Below, one piece after another: positions 7,763-16,656 of a DNA stretch of 64,000 bases. A model generated the notes under the pieces. It had not been told where the DNA came from and searched no databases. It saw only the letters and a list, made by a program, of their open reading frames with translations. Position 1 is the stretch's first letter. Every line of letters starts with the position of its first letter. The position numbers were made by a program, and so were the translations under genes. The DNA comes from Caballeronia sordidicola (GTDB lineage: Bacteria; Pseudomonadota; Gammaproteobacteria; Burkholderiales; Burkholderiaceae), in the NCBI RefSeq assembly GCF_000729995.1, contig NZ_JNFG01000020.1:310001-374000 (forward strand). The letters are read 5' to 3'.

Positions 7763-8638
7763 TTCCTGTACGAAATCAAGAAACACCCGCACTCGCGGCG
7801 ACAAATGCCGCCGGGTCGCAAACACCGCGTATAACTCGATTTCGTCGCAGTGATAAGGCGCAAGGCACTCAATCAGCCTGCCAGCGCGCAAATCGTCTTC
7901 TATGTCCCACAGCGCCTTCAGCGCAAGGCCGCGGCCTTTGAGCGCCCAGTCGTGGAGCACTTCGCCGCTTGCGGTCGAGAGCGTGCCGCGGACCTGAATC
8001 TCGCGGCGCCGACCGTCTTCCACGAATAACCATCTGTCGAAAACACGCTGCCCGCGCACGAGCCGCAGGCAATCGTGCGCGGAGAGATCGGCGAGCGTTT
8101 GCGGCGTGCCGTGCCGCGCCAGATACGCTGGCGCCGCGCACACAATGCGCCTGCTCGACAGCAGCTTCTTTGCAATCACGCCGGTGTCCGCCGGCAAGCC
8201 GATGCGCAACGCCACGTCGAGATTGTCGTCGATCACATCCAGTCCGATATCGGACAGCACGAGCCGCACCTCGACCTCCGGGTACCGGTCCGAGAACGCT
8301 TCGATCAGCGGCGCGATCTGCTTGCGCCCAATCTCCGACGGCGCGCCGATGCACAACAAACCCTGGGGTACGCGCGCCTGAGCGCTGATCTCGGCCTCGG
8401 CGTCGTCGATGGCGTGCAGGATCGCGAGCGCGCGTTCATGAAACAGCGCACCTTCTACGGTCAGGTCGAAGCGCCGCGACGTCCGCGTGACAAGGCGCAC
8501 GCCCAGGCGCTTTTCGAGCGCGGCCAGCCGCCGGCTCATGGCTGCTGTCGAGCCATCGGTCCGGCGCGCCGCTGCCGAGAGACTGCCGGCGTCGACCATC
8601 TGTGCAAACAGGCGCAACTCGTTGATTTCATCGGGCAT
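7736..8638 (-). CDS. LysR family transcriptional regulator
   Basis: DNA-binding regulator of 300 residues with an N-terminal winged HTH (SLSAAARRTDGSTAAMSRRL, about residues 18-37) and a C-terminal periplasmic-binding-like effector domain. The sequence resembles the CrgA/AaeR-like branch. It is divergent from a quinone-oxidoreductase-type gene starting at 8746, with a 107-bp shared intergenic region, the normal layout for a LysR regulator and its target. Its likely targets are therefore that reductase and the efflux gene behind it. Confidence 0.9.
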   Translation of the reverse strand: MPDEINELRLFAQMVDAGSLSAAARRTDGSTAAMSRRLAALEKRLGVRLVTRTSRRFDLTVEGALFHERALAILHAIDDAEAEISAQARVPQGLLCIGAPSEIGRKQIAPLIEAFSDRYPEVEVRLVLSDIGLDVIDDNLDVALRIGLPADTGVIAKKLLSSRRIVCAAPAYLARHGTPQTLADLSAHDCLRLVRGQRVFDRWLFVEDGRRREIQVRGTLSTASGEVLHDWALKGRGLALKALWDIEDDLRAGRLIECLAPYHCDEIELYAVFATRRHLSPRVRVFLDFVQEALGVKRSA

Positions 8639-8745
8639 CGATTGGGTTCATCTTTCCACTTGACGCAACGATTCTATTCGGACGGATGCCTTTTCGCCAC
8701 GCTCGCGCGCGGCAATAATGCGCACATGACAACGGAGGAAACATC

Positions 8746-9711
8746 ATGAAAGCACTGCGCTTCAACCAACACGGCGATCCATCGGTCCTTTTTTCCAGCG
8801 ATTTGCCTGCGCCTGCGCCGTCTGGGGATGAAGCCGTCGTCCAGGTCTTCGCGGCATCGATCAATCCGAGTGACGTAAAGAACGTGCAAGGGCGCATGAG
8901 CCAGACGACGCTGCCGCGTACGCCCGGCCGCGACTATGCGGGCGTGGTGATTGCCGGTCCTGCCGAGTGGCTGGGCGCTCACGTGTGGGGCTCGGGCGGC
9001 GACGTAGGTTTCACACGCGACGGGACGCATGCTGAACAGGTCGTCGTGCCGGTTGCGAGCTTGCGTCGCAAGCCGGTCAACCTGACGTTCGAGGAAGCAT
9101 CGGCGATTGGCGTGAATTTCATCACGGCGTGGTGCGCGGTGGTCGAGGCGGCGCAATTGCAGGCCGGCGAGGGCATCGTGATCATTGGGCTCGGCGGCGT
9201 GGGCGGAGCGGCGTCGCAGATCGCGAAACGTATCGGTGCGAAGGTGGTGGGCGTGGCGCGCGGCGCGGCCTCGACGAGCCCTTACGTCGATGCAATGGTC
9301 GATTCGCAAGCCCCGGATTCGATCGCGCGCATCCGTGAAGCAACGGACGGCGGCGCGGCGGTCGTATTCGATACCGTCGGCGGATCGATGTTCGAAACGG
9401 CCTTGCACATGCTGAAGGTGGGTGGGCGGCTGGTGGAGATATCGGCGTCGGATCGTCGCGAAGTCACCTTCAATCTCGCGGATTTCTACCACAACGAGAG
9501 CCGCCTGATTGGCGTCGACACGTTGAAACGCGATCTGGTTGCGTCCGCGCAGATGCTGGAAGCGCTGCGCCCCGGCTTCGAAGACGGCAGCTACAAGGCG
9601 CCGGCCATCGCGCACGCCTTCACGCTCGAGGACGCACAAGCCGCCTACCAGGCGGTCGCGGAGGGAACGAAGGGCCGCGTGGTCCTGACACCGCAAACGA
9701 AACGGAGCTGA
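8746..9711 (+). CDS. zinc-independent MDR quinone oxidoreductase-like protein
   Basis: NADPH-dependent reductase of 321 residues, with the N-terminal catalytic fold (SINPSDVKNVQG) and the Rossmann motif GLGGVGGAASQIAKR around residues 149-163. No catalytic zinc cysteines are evident, which fits the quinone oxidoreductase branch. GGAGG 10 nt before ATG 8746 is a strong ribosome site. It is divergent from a LysR gene and followed after 4 nt by a Bcr/CflA efflux gene, suggesting a two-gene response to a quinone-like or electrophilic compound. That role is inference. Confidence 0.87.
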   Translation: MKALRFNQHGDPSVLFSSDLPAPAPSGDEAVVQVFAASINPSDVKNVQGRMSQTTLPRTPGRDYAGVVIAGPAEWLGAHVWGSGGDVGFTRDGTHAEQVVVPVASLRRKPVNLTFEEASAIGVNFITAWCAVVEAAQLQAGEGIVIIGLGGVGGAASQIAKRIGAKVVGVARGAASTSPYVDAMVDSQAPDSIARIREATDGGAAVVFDTVGGSMFETALHMLKVGGRLVEISASDRREVTFNLADFYHNESRLIGVDTLKRDLVASAQMLEALRPGFEDGSYKAPAIAHAFTLEDAQAAYQAVAEGTKGRVVLTPQTKRS

Positions 9712-9715
9712 TGCG

Positions 9716-10963
9716 ATGCAACGCTGGCGACTCGCGCCGCAATCCATCCTGTTCGCTGTGTTCCTCGGCGCGCTGGCTGCATTGCCGCCCATTTCCATCG
9801 ATATGGCTTTGCCTGCGCTTGGCAATATTGCAAACACGTTGCACGCGAGCGCGAGTCAGGCCGGGCTCACGTTGAGTCTGTTCATGGCGGGTTTTGCGGT
9901 GGGCCCGATCGTTTACGGCCCTCTTTCCGATGCACGTGGCCGCAAGCCTACATTGCTGCTCGGTCTTGCATTGTTCACGGCGGGCGGCATTATTTCAGCG
10001 CTGGCGCCGGGCATTGCCGTGTTGCTCGGCGCCCGCCTCGTGCAGGGCATTGGCGCGGGCGCGGGGATGACCGTAGCACTTGCGATCGTGCGCGACCTGT
10101 TCGAAGGCAACGCGATGCAGCACCGGCTCGCTGCCATCACCGTGGTCGCGAACGTAGCGCCAATTGTTGCGCCGTCCATTGGCGTCGGCTTGCTGGCAGC
10201 GATTGAATGGCGAGGAATTTATGGCGTCATGGCCGTCTGCGGACTGGTGGCGGCGGTGGCCACCTGGGCCGGCTTGACGGAATCGGCGCCACAACGCAGC
10301 GGTGGTTTCGCGCTGTCTGGGCTTCGCGATGGATATCGACGTGCACTGACACATCGCGCAGTGATGGGGCATATCCTCATCAACGGCTTGGGGTTCGGCT
10401 GGATGTTCGCGTACGTGGCCGGCTCGCCGCTGGTGCTGCTGCATGTCCTGCATGTCAGGCCGATCATCTATGCCGCGATGTTCGCGATGACCGGCGCGGG
10501 TATTGTCGCGGGTGCAACGGTGAACGGTTTCATCGCCGCGCACGGTTTTGAATCGCGGCGCATTCTCGCCACCGCTATTTGCATGACGCTCGTCGCGACC
10601 GTTGGTTTGATTGCGCTGAGCGTAGTGCATCACGCCTCGTTGCTCACCATCATGCCCTTGCTCGTGGCGAGTACTTTTTGCTTCGGGCTCGCGGCTCCCA
10701 GTGCCGCACACGGCGCGCTTGATCCCATTCCTGAATTGGCGGGCGTGACGGGCGGCTTGCTGACATCTATACAGATGCTGTGCGGGGCGGCGTCGAGTTC
10801 ATTCGTTGCGCTGCTGTTTCCAGTACTCGGTATTTTTTCGATGAGCGGTGTGATGGCCGTCTGCGCGTTGCTCGCGGGAATGGTCTGGATCTGGCTTGGG
10901 CGACGAAGTGAAATCGAGGCAGCCTCGGCGGTCGTCGATGCAAACTCGACCTCGACAATATGA
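9716..10963 (+). CDS. MFS efflux transporter, Bcr/CflA family
   Basis: Inner-membrane drug/H+ antiporter of 415 residues with about 12 transmembrane segments (DHA1 group). The motif PLSDARGRKPTLLLG between TM2 and TM3 is the MFS motif A, and PPISIDMALPALG in TM1 is characteristic of Bcr/CflA. ATG 9716 has ACGGAG 8 nt upstream, inside the end of the preceding reductase gene, so the two are co-transcribed. It probably exports the compound, or its reduced form, sensed by the divergent LysR regulator. Confidence 0.9.
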   Translation: MQRWRLAPQSILFAVFLGALAALPPISIDMALPALGNIANTLHASASQAGLTLSLFMAGFAVGPIVYGPLSDARGRKPTLLLGLALFTAGGIISALAPGIAVLLGARLVQGIGAGAGMTVALAIVRDLFEGNAMQHRLAAITVVANVAPIVAPSIGVGLLAAIEWRGIYGVMAVCGLVAAVATWAGLTESAPQRSGGFALSGLRDGYRRALTHRAVMGHILINGLGFGWMFAYVAGSPLVLLHVLHVRPIIYAAMFAMTGAGIVAGATVNGFIAAHGFESRRILATAICMTLVATVGLIALSVVHHASLLTIMPLLVASTFCFGLAAPSAAHGALDPIPELAGVTGGLLTSIQMLCGAASSSFVALLFPVLGIFSMSGVMAVCALLAGMVWIWLGRRSEIEAASAVVDANSTSTI

Positions 10964-11229
10964 ACGTCATGAAACCCGCAGCGGCTTAGCGGTCTCATCA
11001 ATTGTCAAACAACGTTATGTACTGGCGCTGAATTTCATGAAGCGGAATAAACGGGGTACAGGGTAGGACTTTGTGCGCTAACCGAAGAAATCCTTTGCAG
11101 AGAAAATTGTTTGCTTACCGTCATTTTTTCTTTGGGTTCGTGTCAACACACTTCGCGATGAGACGTTAAACGGGTACACGCGACGTCGTCGCCGCGTAGT
11201 TGTCAACCAACCTCAAGGGTCTCACTGCC

Positions 11230-11445
11230 ATGAAAAAGCAACTCGTTGCCGCGACGCTCGTCGCTTTGTTCTCCGCTGGCGCATTCGCACAAGCTTCGGC
11301 AACGGCTCCGGCCGTCGCTCCGGCTGCAACGGCTGCCGATGCAGCACCGGCTAGCGCCACGAAAGCGAAGAAGCATCATCACAAGAAGCATCACAAGCAC
11401 GCGGGTACGGCTACGACGATCCCGTCGTCGGCACCGAAGCCCTAA
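11230..11445 (+). CDS. small exported Ala-rich, His/Lys-rich protein
   Basis: 71-residue protein with a classical signal peptide (MKKQLVAATLVALFSAGAFA, cleavage after AFA). The mature part of about 51 residues is low-complexity: an Ala/Pro-rich segment, then KAKKHHHKKHHKHAG, then a Pro-rich tail. AAGGG 10 nt before ATG 11230 supports this start. It has its own strong terminator. The His cluster could bind divalent metal and the basic charge recalls acid-shock (Asr-like) proteins; both are suggestions only. No homologous enzyme fold is possible at this size. Confidence 0.8.
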   Translation: MKKQLVAATLVALFSAGAFAQASATAPAVAPAATAADAAPASATKAKKHHHKKHHKHAGTATTIPSSAPKP

Positions 11446-11491
11446 GCTGGTTGAGCTTTAGCAAGCTTTAAGTTTTAGCGTTGTCGAGAAG

Positions 11492-11518
11492 AGCCCCGAT
11501 CCAGTCGGGGCTTTTTTT
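11492..11518 (+). terminator. strong rho-independent terminator
   Basis: Perfect 8-bp stem AGCCCCGA/TCGGGGCT with a TCCAG loop, followed by a run of T. It ends the transcript of the small His/Lys-rich protein. Confidence 0.92.
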
Positions 11519-11684
11519 CGTTGCGTTTGGCTTTGATCGGCTTCGTTCTGTATGTGCTGGCAGGCCGTCCCCGGCGCGAGCAGACCCCCCCTCGTGTATC
11601 ATTCACACCACGCGGCTTTTTCGGGCCATTTTTCAGACCAACCCCCCGCCCGAATGCTCAACCCCACAGCTCTCTCCAGTACCG

Positions 11685-13286
11685 ATGTCAATCTCCGAAC
11701 TCAAACGGCGCCGCACCTTCGCGGTCATCTCCCACCCTGACGCGGGCAAGACCACGCTGACCGAAAAGCTGTTGCTGTTTTCGGGCGCGATCCAGATTGC
11801 AGGCACCGTCAAGGGGCGCAAGAGCAGCCGTTATGCGACGTCGGACTGGATGGAAATCGAAAAGCAGCGCGGCATTTCGGTCGCGAGCTCGGTCATGCAG
11901 TTCGAATATGGCGATTGCGTCATCAACCTGCTCGATACGCCGGGACACGAAGACTTCTCTGAAGATACATACCGCGTGCTGACGGCGGTGGATGCCGCCG
12001 TGATGGTGATCGACGGCGCCAACGGCGTTGAAGCGCAGACGCTCAAGTTGCTTGAAGTCTGCCGCAGCCGCCGCACGCCAATCCTCACGTTCATCAACAA
12101 GCTCGACCGTGAAGTGCGCCAACCGCTCGATCTGCTCGATGAAATCGAGCAGAACTTGGGTGTGGCCGCTGTGCCGTTCACCTGGCCTATAGGCATGGGC
12201 AAGGAATTCCAGGGCGTCTACGACATCGCGCACGATCAGGTGCGGGTATTCCGTGCGGGGCAAGATACCGCCGGCGGCGCGGTTGAGACCGTGCGTGCGC
12301 TCGACGATGCCGACGGTGTCCGTCGTTTCGGCCCGAGCTGGACGCGTGCGAAAGAAGAAATCGACTTGATCACGGGCGCTACACCCGCGTTCGATCGCGC
12401 TGCGTTTCTTGCAGGCGAACAGTCACCGGTGTTGTTTGGATCGGCGATCAACAACTTCGGCGTGAAGGAAATTCTCGACGCGCTCGTCGAGCTCGCGCCG
12501 CCGCCGTCCATGCGCATGTCTGTGCAACGCCCGGTGTTGCCGGAAGAGCCGCGCTTTACCGGCGTGGTCTTCAAAGTGCAGGCGAATATGGATCTGGCGC
12601 ACCGCGACCGTGTGGCGTTCATTCGCGTGTGCTCGGGACACTTCGAGCGTGGCATGGCGCTGAAAGTGACGCGCACCGCCAAGACTTTCCGCGCGAACAA
12701 CGTGGTGACGTTCCTGTCGCAACGCCGCGAGACGGTGAGTGAAGCGTTCCCGGGCGATATCATCGGCATTCCGAATCATGGCACGCTGAGTCTCGGCGAT
12801 ACCTTGACCGAAGGCGAACTGTTGCAGTTCGTCGGCTTGCCGTTCTTTGCGCCGGAAATTTTCCAGACGGTGGAAGTGGTCGATCCGATCCGGGCGAAGC
12901 AGTTGGGTGAAGCGCTACGGCAACTCGGCGATGAAGGCGCGATTCAGGTCTTCCGTCCGGTGCTTGGCGGGTCGACTATTCTGGGCGCGGTTGGGCAGCT
13001 GCAGTTTGAAGTGGTGTCGCATCGGTTATCGGCGGAATATAAAGTCGATGTGCGGATCATGCCGGCGCGGTATCGCATGTCGCGCTGGGTGACGTGTGAC
13101 GATGCCGCTGAATTGCGGCGCTTTACCGACGCGTATTCGGCTCGCATTGCACTTGATGCGTCGAACGCACCAACGTATCTCGCGTCGCATGTTTCCGAAA
13201 TCGATGTCGCGAAGAAGGCTTGGCCGAAGATCGTATTCAACGAGCTGCGCGAGCATTCCGGCGCGCCGTTTCAGAAGTCGATTTGA
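11685..13286 (+). CDS. prfC: peptide chain release factor 3
   Basis: Translational GTPase RF3, which ejects RF1/RF2 from the ribosome after termination. 533 residues, near the 529 of E. coli. The P-loop SHPDAGKTT is at residues 17-25, G3 is DTPGHEDF, G4 is NKLDRE, and the domain II/III sequence LGGSTILGAVGQLQFEVV is typical. The frame is open further upstream, but ATG 11685 gives the family N terminus (MSISELKRRRTF). Its ribosome site is weak. It stands alone between the terminator at 11.5 kb and a converging Rid-family gene. Confidence 0.96.
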   Translation: MSISELKRRRTFAVISHPDAGKTTLTEKLLLFSGAIQIAGTVKGRKSSRYATSDWMEIEKQRGISVASSVMQFEYGDCVINLLDTPGHEDFSEDTYRVLTAVDAAVMVIDGANGVEAQTLKLLEVCRSRRTPILTFINKLDREVRQPLDLLDEIEQNLGVAAVPFTWPIGMGKEFQGVYDIAHDQVRVFRAGQDTAGGAVETVRALDDADGVRRFGPSWTRAKEEIDLITGATPAFDRAAFLAGEQSPVLFGSAINNFGVKEILDALVELAPPPSMRMSVQRPVLPEEPRFTGVVFKVQANMDLAHRDRVAFIRVCSGHFERGMALKVTRTAKTFRANNVVTFLSQRRETVSEAFPGDIIGIPNHGTLSLGDTLTEGELLQFVGLPFFAPEIFQTVEVVDPIRAKQLGEALRQLGDEGAIQVFRPVLGGSTILGAVGQLQFEVVSHRLSAEYKVDVRIMPARYRMSRWVTCDDAAELRRFTDAYSARIALDASNAPTYLASHVSEIDVAKKAWPKIVFNELREHSGAPFQKSI

Positions 13287-13388
13287 GGGGCGGCGTTGGC
13301 TCGGGCATGAGTAGGGGTTGGTTCTGGTTTGCTCAACCGGGACCACCCTAAACCCCAAGCCGACTACGAATGAAATAAACCGCTGGCG

Positions 13389-13850
13389 TTATCGCTTGAG
13401 CTGAAACACGCTGTCGATTTCCACGGGAATGCCCATCGGCAAGGTAAAAACGCCGATAGCACTTCGCGCCGGCAACCGGTCCGGACCAAACAGCGCAAGC
13501 AGCAAATCGCTCGCACCATCGGCCACTTTCGGATGCGCCGTGAATCCGCTCTCCGCGCGAACATAAACGGTCAGGCGCGCACAGCGCTCGATCTTCTCCA
13601 GCCCGCACGCCTCTTCCACGCACGCGAGAATCAGCAGCATGGTCCGCTGCGCCGCTTCTTGCGCCTCAGCGATCGAGAGATCGATTCCTACAATTCCCAC
13701 AACCGGTTTACCGTCCTTGAAAGGCCCCAGGCCCGAAACGAAGAGCTGGTCGCCCAAGGTCACAGTCGTCCGGTACGATCCGAGCGGATTGATCGGTGGA
13801 GGTAATTCGAGGCCGAGCTGCGTGAGGCGGTTTTGAATCTCGTTGTCCAT
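13389..13850 (-). CDS. RidA/YjgF family protein
   Basis: 153-residue member of the Rid superfamily, longer than canonical RidA (about 128) because of an N-terminal extension (NRLTQLGLELPPPINPLG), as in the group sometimes called endoribonuclease L-PSP-like or YjgH-like. Canonical RidA hydrolyses 2-aminoacrylate and uses a conserved Arg; here the C-terminal core PARSAIGVFTLPMGIPVEID contains the matching Arg in PARSA. The frame is open up to 13964, but ATG 13850 starts at the conserved N terminus. No enzyme that would generate an enamine is adjacent. Confidence 0.85.
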   Translation of the reverse strand: MDNEIQNRLTQLGLELPPPINPLGSYRTTVTLGDQLFVSGLGPFKDGKPVVGIVGIDLSIAEAQEAAQRTMLLILACVEEACGLEKIERCARLTVYVRAESGFTAHPKVADGASDLLLALFGPDRLPARSAIGVFTLPMGIPVEIDSVFQLKR

Positions 13851-14002
13851 GGCAATCAAACATAGGTGAGAAAGACCAAGTATGTCCGCTCTTTCGATTC
13901 CGCGTGATGTCACTGCCCTGCGGTATATTCCAGAATGGCAGGTATGCGCGTAAATCCGCATCAAACAATGCCGAATTGGCGCATAACCAACAGGAGATTC
14001 TC

Positions 14003-14200
14003 ATGCTGACCACGATTGACCTCGATGACGAATTAATCGCCAAAGCCCAAGCCTATACGGGCCTGGAGGAAACAACGGAACTTGTGCGCGAAGCGCTCAA
14101 GGCCCTGATCCAACGTGAAGCCGCAAAACAGCTCGCGAATCTCGGCGGTAGCCAACCGGGTATCAAGGGGGCGCCGCGTCGCTCGCAGGAAGTCGAATAA
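14003..14200 (+). CDS. VapB-type antitoxin without a toxin partner
   Basis: 65-residue protein beginning MLTTIDLDDELIAKAQAYTG, a ribbon-helix-helix-like VapB/DUF2191 N terminus, followed by a helical region (ELVREALKALIQREAAKQL) and a basic, disordered tail (GIKGAPRRSQEVE). AGGAG 6 nt before ATG 14003 supports the start. VapB antitoxins are normally followed within a few bases by a VapC PIN-domain RNase, but the next 360 bases contain no such frame on either strand. It is therefore a solitary antitoxin, which may have lost its toxin or act as a DNA-binding protein in trans. Confidence 0.8.
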   Translation: MLTTIDLDDELIAKAQAYTGLEETTELVREALKALIQREAAKQLANLGGSQPGIKGAPRRSQEVE

Positions 14201-14562
14201 TTCTCGTCGGGACGTCAGTCGGGCCGACGACGACGCCCGGGCACTCGCAGGTTGTGGAAATGATCTCGACTTTACTTTTTACTGAACCATGGACCTTTCA
14301 CTGAGATTATCGGGGTCCATCTTTCATAGTTTGGAATATCGGCCGCCTAGCCTTTTCGATAAAGCCGCGAATCCGGATCGCTTTTCGACTGTTGCGTCTC
14401 GTTGCTGCGCATCTCACCCTTGCATTTCCCGCTAACTAAAACCCCCCATCGAATTATTTTCTAATATTTTCTCGACTTGGCAACTCAAACGGATATTTTT
14501 CCGCGTCGGGATTGCATTTTTTCCACCCTACACTGAGCGCTCGATAATGACGGTCCGACACT
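14201..14562. other. intergenic region without a VapC gene
   Basis: About 360 bases with no supportable coding frame. It contains an inverted repeat ATGGACC (14289-14295) / GGTCCAT (14314-14320) with an 18-nt loop and no T-tract, then an AT-richer stretch that probably holds the promoter of the acyltransferase gene. Confidence 0.5.
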
Positions 14563-15636
14563 ATGAGCGCCATAAAGTCCACCAGGTTCGATTTACTTGA
14601 CGGCTTGCGAGGTGTTGCTGCAATCGCCGTCATGCTTCACCACTATACGCAGCACACGGGTTGGGACTGGTTCGGCGGAGCCTGGGTCGCGGTCGACCTG
14701 TTCTTCGTGCTATCCGGCTTCGTGATTGCGCACAGTTACAGCAAGAAACTCCTGAACGGAATGTCGTTTCGCGAATTCGCTTTCGTGCGGCTCGTCCGGC
14801 TCGCGCCGCTCTATCTACTTGGGCTCGCGCTCGGCGTATGCGCCGTGTTGCTGTCGATGGCAAAAACCGGCACGCCGCAAATATCGAGCACGCAGCTCGC
14901 GACCGCCGCCGTGCTCGGCGCGGCATGGCTGCCGTACTTCAATAATATCGGCTGGCCTTTTGGCACGGACGCAATCGTCGGCGCGACCTTTCCGTTGAAC
15001 GATCCATCATGGTCGTTATTCTTCGAGTTATTCGTCAACGTTGTTTTTGCCGCTTACCTGTACAAGTTTCGCAAACTGCCGAATGCCAGATATTCGCTGC
15101 TCGCGTTCATCGCGTTTATTGCCTGCACGATAATTTTTCGGCAAATTAATCCAGGCTGGCGGGCGGAAAGTTTTCTGCTGGGATTTCCGCGCGTTATTGC
15201 TGAGTTCTTCGCCGGAGTTTTCATCTTTTCGGCGGGGCTCCAGTTTAAAAAGCCGCACGTCGTGTTCACCGCGACGGTCACAATCGCGGCGCTGGCGTGC
15301 TTTGCGATTGGCAATCCCAAGGTGGCATTCGTTAATTCGCTCACGCTCGTGCCTTTATCGGTCGCGTTGCTTTGCTCCGTGTCCATAGAAGGTATTGGCA
15401 AAGGGATCTGCAAGGTGCTGGGCGAACTCTCTTATCCCCTTTACGTGATCCATTTCCCGGTATATCGGCTGGTGTTCGAATCGTTCGATATCCGGGTGCT
15501 CAACCCCGTCGTCCAGACGCTGGTCGTGGCTGCCATCTCGATCGTGCTGGCCTTGCTGCTCGCGCGAGCGGACCAGGAACTCAGGAGGAAGCTGACGAGT
15601 TTCATCAAGACCAAGAGGTCAGCCGCCGCGGTCTGA
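14563..15636 (+). CDS. acyltransferase 3 family membrane protein (OafA/NodX type)
   Basis: Integral membrane O-acyltransferase of 357 residues with about ten transmembrane helices. The N terminus FDLLDGLRGVAAIAVMLHHY carries the Arg and His motifs of the family, followed by DLFFVLSGFVIAHSY. These enzymes acetylate or otherwise acylate cell-surface polysaccharide, lipopolysaccharide or glycolipids using cytoplasmic acyl-CoA. There is no C-terminal SGNH domain. No polysaccharide genes are adjacent, so the acceptor is unknown. The ribosome site before ATG 14563 is weak. Confidence 0.9.
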   Translation: MSAIKSTRFDLLDGLRGVAAIAVMLHHYTQHTGWDWFGGAWVAVDLFFVLSGFVIAHSYSKKLLNGMSFREFAFVRLVRLAPLYLLGLALGVCAVLLSMAKTGTPQISSTQLATAAVLGAAWLPYFNNIGWPFGTDAIVGATFPLNDPSWSLFFELFVNVVFAAYLYKFRKLPNARYSLLAFIAFIACTIIFRQINPGWRAESFLLGFPRVIAEFFAGVFIFSAGLQFKKPHVVFTATVTIAALACFAIGNPKVAFVNSLTLVPLSVALLCSVSIEGIGKGICKVLGELSYPLYVIHFPVYRLVFESFDIRVLNPVVQTLVVAAISIVLALLLARADQELRRKLTSFIKTKRSAAAV

Positions 15637-15738
15637 TCGGGCCATTCAGGCGCGGCGAAAATCGGCGGATTATTCAAAGTCCGCTGAAAACGCGGTCCGG
15701 GCTAAACTTGCGATTTCCGCCCACGGCATCGCAAAGCC

Positions 15739-16560
15739 ATGACCGCCTCCCGTTTCAGCAACTCCGCGCGCTATTGGCGCTCGCCGCTCGTGCCCGGCGC
15801 GGAAATGCTCACGGCTGAGTACTACGATCACACGTTCACGCCTCACTGGCACGATGCGTACACCGTTCCCGTCATTGAAGCGGGCGCGGAGCAGTACGAC
15901 TATCGCGGATCGAATTTCGTGGCCGAGGCGGGTTCGGTGCCGGTCATCAATCCGGGCGAACTGCATACCGGCGCGCGGGCGGTGGATCTGGGCTGGCGGT
16001 ATCGCGTGTTTTATCTGCCGGTCGATTTCGTGCAGTCTGTCGCCGACGAAGTGGCCGGCCGTGCCCAGCCAATGCCATGGTTCTCCGCCGACGTGATCCG
16101 CGACGCCGATCTCGCGCAACGCGTGCAGATCGCGCATCAGGCGATGGAAGCCGACCTGGATCCGCTCGGGGCGGAGCATGCGTTGCTCGACGCGGTATCC
16201 ACGCTGCTTGCGCGTCATGCCGGACAGCGGCCGCCAATACAGCGCATGCTTCAGGACGCGACGCGTGTGAATACGATGAAAGCCCGTCTGACCGATGACC
16301 TGACCGAGCCGTTAACGCTTGCCGAACTCGCGCAGACGGTGGGACTCTCGACCTTCCACGCCGCGCGCCTGTTCACGCGCGAGACCGGGCTCGCTCCTCA
16401 CGCGTGGCGTAACCAGATGCGTGTCAATCGTGCGCTCGATGCCTTGCGTGCGGGCGTTCCAGTGACGGACGTGGCGGCGGCGAGCGGCTTCACCGACCAG
16501 AGCCATTTCACGCGGCACTTTAAAAAGACCTTCGGCGTGTCGCCCGGACGCTGGCGCTAG
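15739..16560 (+). CDS. AraC family transcriptional regulator
   Basis: 273-residue regulator with an N-terminal cupin-like sensor domain (TPHWHDAYTVPVIEAG; GSVPVINPGELHTG) and two C-terminal HTH motifs (LAELAQTVGLSTFHAARLF; VTDVAAASGFTDQSHFTRHF). It lies about 100 bp upstream of azlC in the same direction. An AraC regulator immediately before azlCD is a recurrent arrangement, so it probably activates amino-acid export through AzlCD. The ribosome site before ATG 15739 is poor. Confidence 0.9.
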   Translation: MTASRFSNSARYWRSPLVPGAEMLTAEYYDHTFTPHWHDAYTVPVIEAGAEQYDYRGSNFVAEAGSVPVINPGELHTGARAVDLGWRYRVFYLPVDFVQSVADEVAGRAQPMPWFSADVIRDADLAQRVQIAHQAMEADLDPLGAEHALLDAVSTLLARHAGQRPPIQRMLQDATRVNTMKARLTDDLTEPLTLAELAQTVGLSTFHAARLFTRETGLAPHAWRNQMRVNRALDALRAGVPVTDVAAASGFTDQSHFTRHFKKTFGVSPGRWR

Positions 16561-16656
16561 CGCTAGCGCGCGCATTCTGTTGATGTAACCCGACCGCAAG
16601 AACGTACAAGCGCACAAACGCCGCGCGTCCTATCCTCGCTATCAACGGAGGAGACA

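Noticed and set aside
8674..9837. 387-codon minus-strand frame across the quinone-oxidoreductase gene
   Set aside because: Shadow frame with Arg/His-rich composition; the plus-strand gene has cofactor motifs and a strong ribosome site.
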